This document shows positions 24,173 to 34,944 of a stretch of 64,000 nt of DNA, one piece after another (position 1 is the first letter of the stretch; each line of letters begins with the position of its first letter). Location: NCBI RefSeq assembly GCF_000346465.2, contig NC_034010.1:7201103-7265102 (forward strand), written 5' to 3'. The translations under genes were made by a program, and so were the position numbers. The notes beneath the pieces were generated by a model. The model ran no database searches. It was given only the letters and a program-made list of their open reading frames with translations, and had not been told where the DNA came from. The DNA comes from Prunus persica (Eukaryota; Streptophyta; Magnoliopsida; Rosales; Rosaceae).

Positions 24173-25087
24173 GGGAAAGAAGGGTGTAGGGATTTCTAAA
24201 ATCCCAAGAAACTATGAAAGAACAAATCATCTAGCATGGAATATCTAATAAGGAATTAACATGAAAGCGGAAGCAAGAAAATAGCTAGAGATTCATACAA
24301 GTCTCCTCCAAGGTCCCAATCTTTCCAGGCTTATGAAATTTTTTCAGCAATGACTCTCTACAACAACTATTGAGAGAAGGATTGAGAAGACATACCCTTG
24401 GAGCGAATCTTCAACCCAAGAATGGTGTTCAAGTAGAGCGCCTTTTTGGGGTATCTTGGTTAACCACATTTATCTCATAATGTGTCACGCTTGTGTCTAA
24501 GTTTATATTGTCCATTTCTATAAATTTCCAAGTCATATGGGACCCTAACTAAGGTACCACAATTTTAATTGGATAATTAAACTAATCTAATTAATTTAAT
24601 TATTTCAATGACTTAACAAATTAAGTCACTTACTTGTTTAACACGTGTTGGTCCCGGTCATCCTTAGTTGATTGTGTCAAGTGTCGGGCAACAGTTTGAC
24701 CTTTGACTTTGATTTTCTTTCACTGTGACCTTGACTTTGACTTTGACTTTGACTTTGACTTTGACCAAGCCACAAAATCATTTATTCTTTTTTAAATTCT
24801 CGATCTATACCTTTTGGGTGTGCGATCTTCTAGGTTCTACTTAACGAGGCCGTAGGTAAGAATGATTTCTTCTAAATCGAATGTGAATTATATCCCTCTA
24901 TACAATTCTCCTGATTGGCGAAGGCCAATTGTAATTAGTCCTTACAGGGTTTTCAGAAATCATGAGTGGTACCTAGCAGTATGTCATAACTAACCAGGCT
25001 AAATAGAATTCATTTAGAGAACCTAGTCAGTTTGTGATTACAATGCAATTTGGTCATTCTCTAAGACAATGATTAATCCTTTGAATG
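24173..25087. other. Unclassified repeat region with a TTTGAC hexamer tract
   Basis: Includes a (CTTTGA)n tract at about 24726-24766. The remaining sequence (for example the cctgattggcgaaggccaat block) has the look of retrotransposon LTR or leader DNA. No paired LTR or coding motif was found. Confidence 0.4.
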
Positions 25088-26106
25088 CTTTCATAAATGA
25101 TTAATCATCTTTGAATGTCATTATTAAATAATTAAAAATTCTTTCATAAATTCTTTTTATAATCCATCACCATTTTCTCACATGTATGGGAAATGATTGT
25201 CTGACTAATTCCTTTCCAAATGGATGCAGTACGTTCAAATAGTTAAAGGACTTGACTTGCTTCATCATTTTGAGCTACTCCGAAACAAAAAAGCTTTCAT
25301 AAAACAATGACTGAGATGCACCTTTTAACAAAAATATTGTATATTGAATTTACCATGAAAAATGAGAAGAAAATCATGTTGGACTTGGGCTACAAGTTTT
25401 GGGAATGTTTAGTCGTCTTAGAAGTTTCGTTGGTTTCTCATCGCTCGCTCGCCATCACAGAAGCTTCAAGTGTCCTCCCTTCCTCGATGTAACCACCAAA
25501 ATATAAACGAACAAGACCTTTGTTCTGAGGCAAAAGAAGATGGATAAAATGATTTTAATATATCATATATTTCATGGCGTCTACTAGCAACCATTTGAAG
25601 TACATCCTTATACGTAGTAATCAAATCGTGGGAATTTTTGTTACCATTTGGGTTAGGAAGGAGTAATGCAATATGTTAGCCACTTAAGAATCTCTTGCAT
25701 AAGTCGTGGGATCATGGGATGCTATGGAAGCAAGGTATAGCACAATTTGAAGCATAGATCACATGTAAGTTGTTAATGATTAAACATATCATATTACCTC
25801 CCAAGTCCAACTGGTAAGCTTCGATTAAAGTCCTAAGCTCCCACGCAAACCAATGGTTGGCCCTTGTGCTGTACTGGAGGGTATCAAACACATCTGGGTT
25901 AGAGTAAAAGCACCAACCGGCAGTATAATTACTGCAGCAGGCATTTGTGGGACGATTAGTGTGACTTCTTCAGTTGGAAGAAAAGTATTGAGCAACAAAA
26001 GGTGATGGGTGCGACTATGGAGCACGTAACCAACATTACAAAAGAACACCAAAGTGTCACTCTTGAGATTAAAGAATCGACTAAGGAGTTGCATTCATCT
26101 TTGTAT
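25088..26106 (+). pseudogene. 5-phosphatase-derived tandem unit 1
   Basis: Order within the unit: intron-5-like sequence; an exon-6 remnant (about 25230-25320, matching the WLGDLNYRI exon but lacking that motif's reading); the start of intron 6; a 3' half of exon 4 (about 25490-25735, covering the CQQPN..., [17 protein letters not shown] and [11 protein letters not shown] positions with stops); and the start of intron 4. A foreign segment of about 300 bp (about 25797-26100) then replaces exon 5. The reading is interrupted by several stops, so it is not translatable. Introns are retained, which shows DNA-level duplication. Confidence 0.82.
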
Positions 26107-27128
26107 GCTTTCATAAATGATTAATCATCTTTGAATGCTATTATTAAATAATTAAAAATGCTTTCATAAATCTTTTTTATAATCCTATCACCATTTTCTC
26201 ACATGTATGCAAAATGATTGTCTGACTAATTTCTTTGCAAATAGATGTAGTACATTGATATAGTTAAAGAACTTAACTTGTCTCATTGTTTTGAGCAGCT
26301 CCGAAAACGAAAAGCTTTTGGAAAACAATGACTGAGATGCACCTCTAAAACCTTGGACAATGAATTTACCATGAAAAATGAGAAGAAAATCATGTTGGAG
26401 TTGAGCTACAAGTTTTGAGAATGTTTAGTCGTCTTAGAAGTTTCGCTGGTTTCTCATCGCTCGCCATGACAGAAGCTTCAAGCGTCCTCCATTCTTCGAT
26501 GTAACCACCAAAATATAAATGAACAAGACCTTTGTTCTGAGGCAGAAAAAGATGGATAAAATAATTTTAATATATCATTAATTTTCATGGCGTCTACTAG
26601 CTACCATTTGAAGTACATCCTTATAGGTAGTAATCAAATAGTGGGAATTTTTGTTACAATTTAGGCGAGGAAGGAGTATATACAATATATTAACCACTTA
26701 AGAATCTCTTGCATAAGTTGTGGGATCATGGGATGCCTTGGAAACAAGGTATAACTAAAATAATTTGAAGCATAGATCACATGTAAGTTGTCAATGATTA
26801 AAAATATCATATCTATTTAAGCTCCCATTCCAAGTGGTAAGCTCCAATTAAAGTCTTAAGCTCCCATTCAAACTAATGGCCAGCACTCGTGCTATATTGG
26901 TGAGTATCAAACACATCTGGAGTAGAGTAAAAGCACCAATCGACAGTATAATTACTGCAGCAGGCATTTGTGGGAATATTAGTGTGAATTCTTCAGTAGG
27001 AAGAGAAGTACTGAGCAACATAAAGTGATGGGTGCGATTGTGGAGCACCTAACCAACATTACAAAATAACTCCAAAGTGCCACTCTTGAGATTAAGGAAT
27101 CAACTAAGGAGTTGCATTCATCTTTGAA
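26107..27128 (+). pseudogene. 5-phosphatase-derived tandem unit 2
   Basis: Same composition and order as unit 1, about 1.02 kb further on. Exon-6 remnant at about 26250-26345, exon-4 3' half at about 26500-26750, foreign segment at about 26810-27118. The block gcgtctactagc is at 26590, 1013 bases after its counterpart in unit 1. Exon 4 in the parent reads gcatctactagc at 14708-14719. Confidence 0.82.
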
Positions 27129-28126
27129 TGCTTTCATAAATGATTAATCATCTTCGAATGCCATTATTAAATAATTAAAAATGCTTTCACAAATGCTTTT
27201 TATAATCCATCACCATTTTCTCACATGTATGAAAAATGATTGTCTGACAAATTCATTTGCAAATGGATGTAGTACGTTTATATAGTTAAAGGACTTGACT
27301 TGCCTCATTGTTGTGAGCTACTCCAAAAACGAAAAGCATTTAGAAAACAATGATTCAGATGTACCTCTTAAAACCTTGTACATTGAATTTACTATGTTGG
27401 AATTGGGCTACAAGTTTTGAGAATGTTTAGTCGTCTTAGAAGTTTCGTTGGTTTCTCATTGCTCGCCATCACAAAAGCTTCAAGAGTCCTCCCTTCCTCG
27501 ACGTAACCACCAAAATATAAATGAACACCACCTTTGTTCTGAGGCAAAAGAAGATGGATAAAATGTTTTTAATATATCATAAATTTTCATGGCGTCTACT
27601 AGCAACCATTTGAAGTACATCCTTACAGGTGGCAATCAAATTGTGGGAATTTTTGTTACCATTTGGCGAGGAAGGAGTATATACAATATATTAACCACTT
27701 AAGAATCTCTTGCATAAGTCGTGGGATCATGGGATGCCTTGGAAACAAGGTATAGCTAAAACAATTTGAAGCAAAGATCACATGTAAGTTGTTAATGATT
27801 AAACATATCATATTACCTCCCAAGTCCAACTGGTAAGCTCCAATTAAAATCCTAAGCTCCCATTCAAACCTAATGGTCGGTGCTCGTGCTGTATTGGAGG
27901 GTATTAAACACATTTGGGGTAAAGTAAAAGCACCAATCGAAAGTATAATTACTACAGCAGGCATTTGTGGGACGATTAATGTGACTTCTTCAGTAGGAAG
28001 AAAAGTATTACACAACAGAAGATGATGGGTGCAACTGTGGAGTACCTAACCAACATTACAAAAGAACTTCAAAGTGCCACTCTTGAGATTAAGGAATCAA
28101 CTAAGGAGTTGCATTCATCTTTGAAC
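27129..28126 (+). pseudogene. 5-phosphatase-derived tandem unit 3
   Basis: Same composition. Exon-6 remnant at about 27265-27370, exon-4 half at about 27500-27750, foreign segment at about 27815-28112. It has lost about 15 bases in the gaatttaccatgaaaaa part of intron 6 relative to units 1, 2 and 4. Many stops and frameshifts. Confidence 0.82.
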
Positions 28127-29180
28127 GCTTTCATAAATGATTAATCATCTTTGAATGCCATTATTAAATAATTAAAAATGCTTTCATAATCCATCACCAT
28201 TTTCTCACACGTATGAAAAATGATTGTCTGACAAATTCATTTGCAAATGGATGTAGTACGTTCATATAGTTAGAGGACTTGACTTGCCCATTGTTGTGAG
28301 CTACTCCGAAAACGAAAAGCTTTTGGAAAACAATGATTGGGATGTACCTCTTAACAACCTTGTACATTGAATTTACCATGAAAAAGGACAAGAAAATCAT
28401 GTTGGAGTTGGGCCACAAGTTTTGGGAATGTTTAGTTGTTTTAGAAGTTTCGTCGATTTCTCATTGCTCGCTCGCTCGCCATCGCAAAAGCTTCAAGCGT
28501 GCCATTCCTCGATGTAACCACCAAAATATAAATGAACAAGACCTTTGTTCTGAGGCAGAAGAAGATGGATAAAATGATTTTAATATATCATAAATTTTGA
28601 TGGCGTCTACTAGCTACAATTTGAAGTACATCCTTATAGATAGTAATCAAATCGTGGCAATTTTTTTTACCATTTAGGGAGGAAGGAGTATATACAATAT
28701 ATTAACCACTTAAGAATCTCTTGCATAAGTCGTGAGATCATGGGATGCCTTGGAAACAAAGTATAGCTAAAAGAATTTGAAGCATAGATCACATGTAAGT
28801 TGTCAATGATCAAACATATCATATTACCTCCCAAGTCCAAGTGGTAAGCTCCGACTAAAGTCCTAAGCTTCGATTCAAACCAATGGCCAGCATTCATGCT
28901 GTATTGGAGGGTATCAAACACATTTGGGGTAGAGTAAAAGCATGAACCGACAGTATAATTATTGCAGTAGGCATTTGTTGGACGGTTAGTGTGATTTATT
29001 CAGTAGGAAGAGAAGTACTGAGCAATAGAAGGTGATTGGTGCGACTGTGGAGCACTTAACCAACATTATAAAAGAACTGCGAAGTTCCACTCTTGATATT
29101 AAGGAATCAACTAAGGAGTTGCAGATGAAAGTGAAGGCCATTCAAGCTCCCTATCGGCCTCCATGGCTGGATGCCGGGTA
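28127..29180 (+). pseudogene. 5-phosphatase-derived tandem unit 4
   Basis: Same composition. Exon-6 remnant at about 28255-28345, exon-4 half at about 28510-28760, foreign segment from about 28827. The foreign segment runs about 40 bases further than in units 1-3 (through caagctccctatcggcctcc) and then joins the end of exon 5 at atgccgggtaaaattttagg. It therefore shows the 3' junction of the foreign segment that units 1-3 lack. Confidence 0.8.
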
Positions 29181-30120
29181 AAATTTTAGGACATGAGTAA
29201 GCATCTTTGAATGTCATTATTAAAGAATTAAACATTGATTTCATAAATCTTTTTTTATAATTCATCACCATTTTTTAACATTTATGGAAACTGTTTATCT
29301 GACTAATTCTTTTGCAAATGAATCTAGCATGGTCATATGGTTAAGGGACTTGAATTATCGCATTGCTTTGAACTACTCCAAAACCTGAAAGCTTTTGGAA
29401 AACAATGAATATGATGTAATTTTTAACGAATACTGGGTAAATTGAGTGCTATTACAAGGTTAAAGCAAATCATGTTGGTGTTGGGCTACAAGTTTCGAGA
29501 ATATTTAGTCGTACTACAAGTCTTGCTGGTTTCTCATCCCTTGCTTACCATCACATAAGCTTCAAGGGTCCTCCATTTCTCAATGCAACCACAAATGACG
29601 ACCTATGTTTTGAGCTGGATAAATATGGATCAAATGTATTTAATATATGAGAAATTTGCATGGCGTTTACTAGTGACCATTAGAAGTACATCCATATAGC
29701 TAATAAGCAAATGGTGGGAAGTTTCGTTACTATTTGTGCAAGTAATGAGTATACTAATATGTTAGCCACTTAAATTTCTCGTGCATAAGTCGTGGGTTTA
29801 GGGGATGCTTCGGAAACAAGGTATTGCTAAGAAAAATTTGAAGCTGAAGTCATATGTCAGTTGTTCATGATTAAACATATCATATTACCTTGTGTTGTAA
29901 GATTAAGCCGTTATTGTGCATTGGTTGTAGGGCTGTATTTCTATGAGTTTTATATTCCATAAGACAAGTTTTTGCTTTGTCTGTGGTCACTTGACATATG
30001 GTGAGAAAGAGGGGGGCGAGTTAAGGAGAAATTTGGATGGGTTAAAAATATTTAAGAGCACTCAGTTTCCAAAGATTTGCAAAGCAACTCATAACTAAAT
30101 GCATAATAAAATTTTAGGAC
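29181..30120 (+). pseudogene. 5-phosphatase-derived tandem unit 5 (with exon 5)
   Basis: Contains the end of exon 5, intron 5, an exon-6 remnant (about 29325-29425), the 3' half of exon 4 (about 29580-29820), intron 4 (about 29820-29930) and a nearly complete exon 5 (about 29931-30125, with recognisable CFVCGHLTYGEKEGGELR). It has no foreign segment. It preserves the parental order exon 4 - intron 4 - exon 5 - intron 5 - exon 6 and looks ancestral to units 1-4. Confidence 0.82.
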
Positions 30121-30715
30121 ATGAGTAATCATCTTTGAATGTCATTCTTAAAGAATTAAAGAGTGCTTTCATAATTTTTATTTATTTATAACTCATTGCT
30201 ATTTTTTAACCTTTATCGAAATTGATTATCAAACTAATTCCTTTGCAAATGGATCTAGTATTGTCATATGGTTAAGGGACTTGAATTACCGCATTGCTTT
30301 GAGCTATTCCTAAGCCAGAAAGCTTTTAGAAAACAATTAATAGGATGCACTTCTTAATAAATACTTGTTAAATTAATTTAACATTTCATGAATGTTTAGT
30401 CGTCCTACAAGTTTCATTGGTTTCTCATCACTCGCTTCCCATCGCATAAGCTTCAGGGCTTCTCCTTTTCTCGATGCAACCACTGAAATGCCATGAAGAC
30501 TACCTTTCTTCTGAGTTGGATGAAGATGGATCAAATGTTTTAATATATTATAAATTTACATGGCGTCTACTAGCAACCATTTGAAGTACATCCTTATAGT
30601 TAGTAAGAAAATGGTGGAAATTTTCATTACCATTTGGGCAAGGAAGGAGTATATATGATATGTTAGACACTTAAGATTCTATTGCATAAGTTGTTGGATC
30701 ATGAAATTCCTTGAT
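30121..30715 (+). pseudogene. 5-phosphatase-derived tandem unit 6 (partial)
   Basis: Intron 5, exon-6 remnant (about 30250-30350), a shortened intron-6 piece and the exon-4 3' half (about 30480-30700), ending at atgaaattccttgatt. Unrelated sequence follows, so this is the distal edge of the array. Confidence 0.8.
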
Positions 30716-32385
30716 TTATGCACATGGTTTGAGCCATTACTCACATAACGGCTACAGTGGTCTATGACTGTGTTTCCCTTGAAAAATAAACAATTTCCTA
30801 AAGTAGGCTTTGTGGAGAATGTGAGCTGCAAGCGTGCCACTATTAGCAATTAAACTAATTCTAATAGACGGAAAATATAAATAAAATAGGTAAATTAACT
30901 TTAATCAAACGATTGTGAATTGAATAGTAAACAATTCAATTGAGGTTCTTTTCTATGCCTTAAGACAAATGAGTACTTCATAATTTCTCTAACACTAAAG
31001 GTAAAGGATAATAAAAGTAAATAAAACAGTAAACAATGATATAGCAGATGAACAGATCGATTAGAACTAAGGATTGCCACCACTTTGTATCAATTCTGAT
31101 TCAATACAAATCAAAGGAATTAATTGGCAATTGAGTGTAGGATCGGAACTGGGCTATAAGTGGATCAGAAAGATCAAAATAGTGCAAAAGTAACCACAAT
31201 GGCCTTCAACTGAAGGAGTCAGTTGGCAATCGATACCAAGGAGGCTTGGCAAAGCAAAATAGCAGATAGAAAAATATCTTTAATTGAAAGTGTTGGCTTT
31301 AGTGTAGAGTTTGTTGTTGAAAAGTTGTGTGTCCTCCTAGAGCTTGTAGAGATCTTCTTTATATAGAGATTTTGTAACCCTAATCTCCATAGGAAATCTT
31401 TTCCTATTAAGTCGTGAATCAGATCAACCAATCCGATTATTAAATGGCCTTTCACTCCAAATATCCTTCCTGATTTAGGCAATTTGTTATATGTTAATAA
31501 TTTCTTAATTATTTACCATAAATTGGTAAATAAATTAACTAGTCTTAAACTTTGGGTCGTAAACTGGCCCAATGCCAAATTTGTTTGCTGTGTAAATCGA
31601 GGCCTATACAGACTAGACTTGATTGGTTAGGTGTCATCGATCCGAAGATTAACCTAGATGGGTCTTTCCTTATGCGACCATGTTTGGGCTTTGGTGGTAT
31701 TCAGCCAAAGCATAGCCCAATTTCTTAATGGGTTTGGCAAAGATGGCTTCTTCTGCCATCTACTAAAATGGTGTCGTTCGTATCTAATCACAATCAAGGA
31801 GTGATTGGATGCTTATTCCTTTGGCTTGGCCCTTTTACCATTATAGTAGCAAAAGAAAACTTGCAGGGATAAAAAGATAGTGGCTCTTAAGTTGTGACAA
31901 TTCGGTGTGGCAACGTTTTAAGATTGGAGGAAGGCGATTCTCAGTTATTTATGTTGTCAATAATGGTGCAGAGGTCCAACAATGTGGATGTGGAGCTACC
32001 ACGTCAGTTGGCGTCAAAACTTTGTGCCTAGAATTGGTATTTGTGACACTCAAAAGTTTAGATCTATTTACATTGATACTCCTTGAGATTTTTAGTATTT
32101 TTACAAAACTTATTGAGGTACTGCAAAATGACAAAATTAACCTCAAATTATTAGATTGCATATGCACCTTCAAGGTCTAATATTTGAGGTTAATTTCGTC
32201 ATTTAAAGAATTTTTCTTGATGACATCATCAATTTGGGGACGAAAAATTAATGAATGAAATTTTGTAGTGCATAGATTTTGTGAAAACACAAAAAACGTT
32301 GGAAGGTGGATGATCATATCTGGTTGCTCTCTCACTTACATGAGGAGAGTATTGCTAAGGTTTCCTTGGCCGCGGTGGTTAACCT
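30716..32385. other. Unclassified, probable decayed LTR element
   Basis: No protein recognised. On the minus strand the region around 31219-31482 is open but has no motif. A promoter-like ctttatatagagattttgta at 31354-31373 and nearby GC variation suggest LTR-type sequence; no pair was found. Contains the hairpin at 32128-32202. Confidence 0.35.
32128..32202. repeat. Inverted repeat (hairpin), arms about 27 bp
   Basis: atgacaaaattaacctcaaa...ttaga (32128-32155) is nearly the reverse complement of tctaatatttgaggttaatt...gtcat (32176-32202), with a loop of about 20 bases. Probably the core of a small MITE, or folding RNA if transcribed. Confidence 0.75.
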
Positions 32386-33822
32386 AGCACTTTCTCTGTT
32401 AATTCTTCCAGTTTTATGTTTGGTTTATTATTGTCTCTCTATTTGCGTTGTCTAATTCTTCTTGGAATAGGATTGAAGTATTTATGTTGTGATGGGTTCG
32501 AATTATCTCCCCCTGCATTCTAGGAAGGCTTTCCTTGGGTGGGCTGATATTTGGTCATTTTTCTACAACACATTTTGAAACAGCTAAACGGATGAAGATC
32601 AACATCTCTGTTAGGTTTTCTCCTTTTGTTTATGAGGGTCTCTTTGATTTCTCTTGGATCTCGTCTAGATCTTTTTGTGTTTCATGTGGATTTTCACTAG
32701 GGTTCCTCCGTATTGGTGCGGCTTTTGTTGGTTGTCAACGTTGGCCTTGTGGGGGGTGTGTTGTTATTTCTCTGCGTTTGGATCTACATGTGTGAGAGGC
32801 TTGGATGGAGTTCTCCTCTATGTGACAACTGATGTTAACTGATGGTGTTGGATGGAGTTCCACCACTTGTGTTAAAGATGGTGGCATTTGACATAGAGGT
32901 GCAGCCAATGGATACTAGGGTACTCTCTATTGGCTTTGCTAACACGGTGAAGGAGACCATCATAAAGGGGTCTCTCTAGTCTTCCTAATGTGTTTGCAGG
33001 AACGTTTGTGGGCTTAGGCATCCGATAAACGTTCCTACTCTAATGATATTTTGTTGGAAGTTCGTCATGCTAAGGGGCCAATCTTGATCCTCTCTGCCTT
33101 GTCGGTTAGGGATCTGAATTAAGAAACAAGGAGATGGTATTTAGTACTTATGATGGCTATGTTTTGACTCTCACGACATGTTGTTCTACATTGTACAAAG
33201 AACTATGCTTGCATAGGAGGTCTTCTATGACAGTAATACGTTGTGGTAGGATGTTCTTTGTTAGGCTAGTAGTCGTGCATTGTTTTGTCTGGTTTGGTGG
33301 AGATGGCGTTTGGTGCTTCTACTAGTTCTGTTTCAAACGCTCACTATACGTTGTTCTACACTGTACAAAGAACTATGCATGCATAGGAGGTCTTATTTGA
33401 CAGTATTATGTTGTGGTGGGATGTTCTTTGTTGGGCTTGTAGATGTGCTTTGCTTTGTTTGGTTTGGTGAAGTTGGTGTTTGGTGCTTCTGCTAGTTCTG
33501 TTTCGGATGCTCACGACACGTTTGTTCGGCACTGTACAAAGAACTATGCAAGCATAGGAGGTCTTCTTTGATAGTACGTTGTGGTGGGATATTATTTGTT
33601 GGGCATGTTGTTGTACTCTGTCATATTTCTTTTGGTGTTTGTGTCGTTATGACTCTTTTGTAGTCCAATACATGTGTGTCACTCTTTTCTCTACTCCAAA
33701 ATTTTGTCCAATATGATTTTCCCCAGAAATATTTTAATGAGACTGCATTCCTACATGTAGGTTCCTTTATAATGATTTCTAATGATTCTATGATATTCCC
33801 CTTTCCCTTAAAAAAAAAACAT
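32386..33822 (+). mobile_element. Non-autonomous LINE-derived element A
   Basis: Shares blocks in the same order with 43290-44822: a Ser/Leu-rich 5' part; a block around gctaacacggtgaaggagac; the phrase tttgtgggcttaggcatccg (corresponding to the WNCRGLGNP start of a LINE endonuclease); three tandem repeats; a 3' end with ccccagaaatattttaatga; and a terminal A-run at about 33811-33820. No endonuclease or reverse transcriptase body is present, so it is an internally deleted LINE derivative. Confidence 0.68.
33160..33650 (+). repeat. Three tandem 170-bp repeats inside LINE-derived element A
   Basis: The block ttgttctacattgtacaaag, or its variant, recurs at 33182, 33352 and 33522, spaced exactly 170 bases. 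Each is followed by gaactatgc.tgcataggag and later tgttgtggtgggatgttctt. Open frames here are repeat-driven. Confidence 0.85.
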
Positions 33823-33937
33823 TGGAATGTGGCAATATATCATAGTACTGAACAAAATGATGCCGTAGGAGTGTGCCTTTCCTTGCACCTTCCTAGTTCC
33901 CTACCTCAACCGCATTGCAATATCTGCATTAAAATTA

Positions 33938-34327
33938 GAGATATTTAGTCATATACCCATTCTTAGCACTAAAACTATAAATAAACCCTATACCATTTAA
34001 TTTATATAAACAAACTATAAAAAAAAACTCAAAAAATGATAGCTAACTTTATTGAATTTAATTTTGATTATTAAATTACTTTGATGCATTATTAAGTGTT
34101 TTGGGCTTTTTTATGAGGTTTTGGGGTTGGACTTGTTTTAAGAAATCAATGAAAATTTTGTAATTTAAAAGAAGTTAAAAGTCTTTTTGTTATGTTGTAA
34201 ATGAGTTTTGGATGTGTTTTTAAAACCCATTTCATATAAGGTTTTTTTATTTATTTTATAATTTAAACTCCTATATTTGATATAATAGTGAATCCCCTTA
34301 AAATTGCTCACCTATCTATATTTTCAA
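33938..34327. repeat. 390-bp tandem duplication, copy 1
   Basis: Begins gagatatttagtcatatacc and shares tgatagct..ctttattgaa, tttggggttgg.cttgtttt and ttttttgttatgttgtaaat with the next copy, in the same orientation. Confidence 0.85.
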
Positions 34328-34690
34328 GAGATATTTAGTGATATACCCATTTCTAGCACTAATATTATAAATAAACCCTACACAATTGAATTCCTATAAA
34401 CAAACCCAAAAAAAACCCAAAAAATGATAGCTGGCCTTATTGAATTTAATAGTGATTATTAAATTACTTTGATGCCCTATTGAGTGTTTTGGGTATTTTT
34501 ATGAGATTTTGGGGTTGGGCTTGTTTTAAGAAATTGATGGCAGTTTTGTAATTTATAAGAAGTTAAAAGCTTTTTTGTTATGTTGTAAATGGGCTTTGGG
34601 TGTGTTTCTAAAGTCCATTTTATATAGGATATTTTTATAATTTGGGCCTCCATATTGGGTATAATAGTGAATCTCCCTATTTTCAAACCC
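34328..34690. repeat. 390-bp tandem duplication, copy 2
   Basis: Second copy, beginning gagatatttagtgatatacc, offset 390 bases from the first. It ends about 250 bases upstream of the pectinesterase start, so it may be part of the distal promoter. The copies have diverged by scattered substitutions. Confidence 0.85.
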
Positions 34691-34718
34691 TTTATTTGAG
34701 TCTTTGACCAAAACAAAT

Positions 34719-34741
34719 ATATATATATATATATATATATT
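34719..34741. repeat. (AT)n microsatellite
   Basis: Perfect AT dinucleotide run of about 23 bases upstream of the pectinesterase promoter. Confidence 0.95.
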
Positions 34742-34847
34742 TCGAACCCAACACACCACATAACCCCATTCCCATATTAATAATGTTCACGCCATCTGCA
34801 CATGCATATCTCTATCCCTTGGTATAATAATTCATACCTCAATAATC

Positions 34848-34857
34848 TTATAAATAA
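34848..34857 (+). promoter_or_regulatory. Probable TATA box of the first pectinesterase gene
   Basis: cttataaataaac lies about 90 bases before the ATG at 34945. A C-rich leader (cacccactcaaccccacaca) follows, typical of plant core promoters. Confidence 0.65.
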
Positions 34858-34944
34858 ACCCCCAAATACCCTATTCATACACACACTTCCATACACCCAC
34901 TCAACCCCACACACATAGAGCCTCCCAAAAACATCACACTCAAA

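Noticed and set aside
25825..28921. Recurrent minus-strand frames of 66-119 aa in the array
   Set aside because: They are the antisense of the repeated foreign segment; similarity among them reflects the tandem repeat, not a gene family.
29181..30120. Array unit 5 as a second functional 5-phosphatase
   Set aside because: Despite a good exon 5 it lacks the N-terminal exons and exons 7-8, and has stops in exons 4 and 5.
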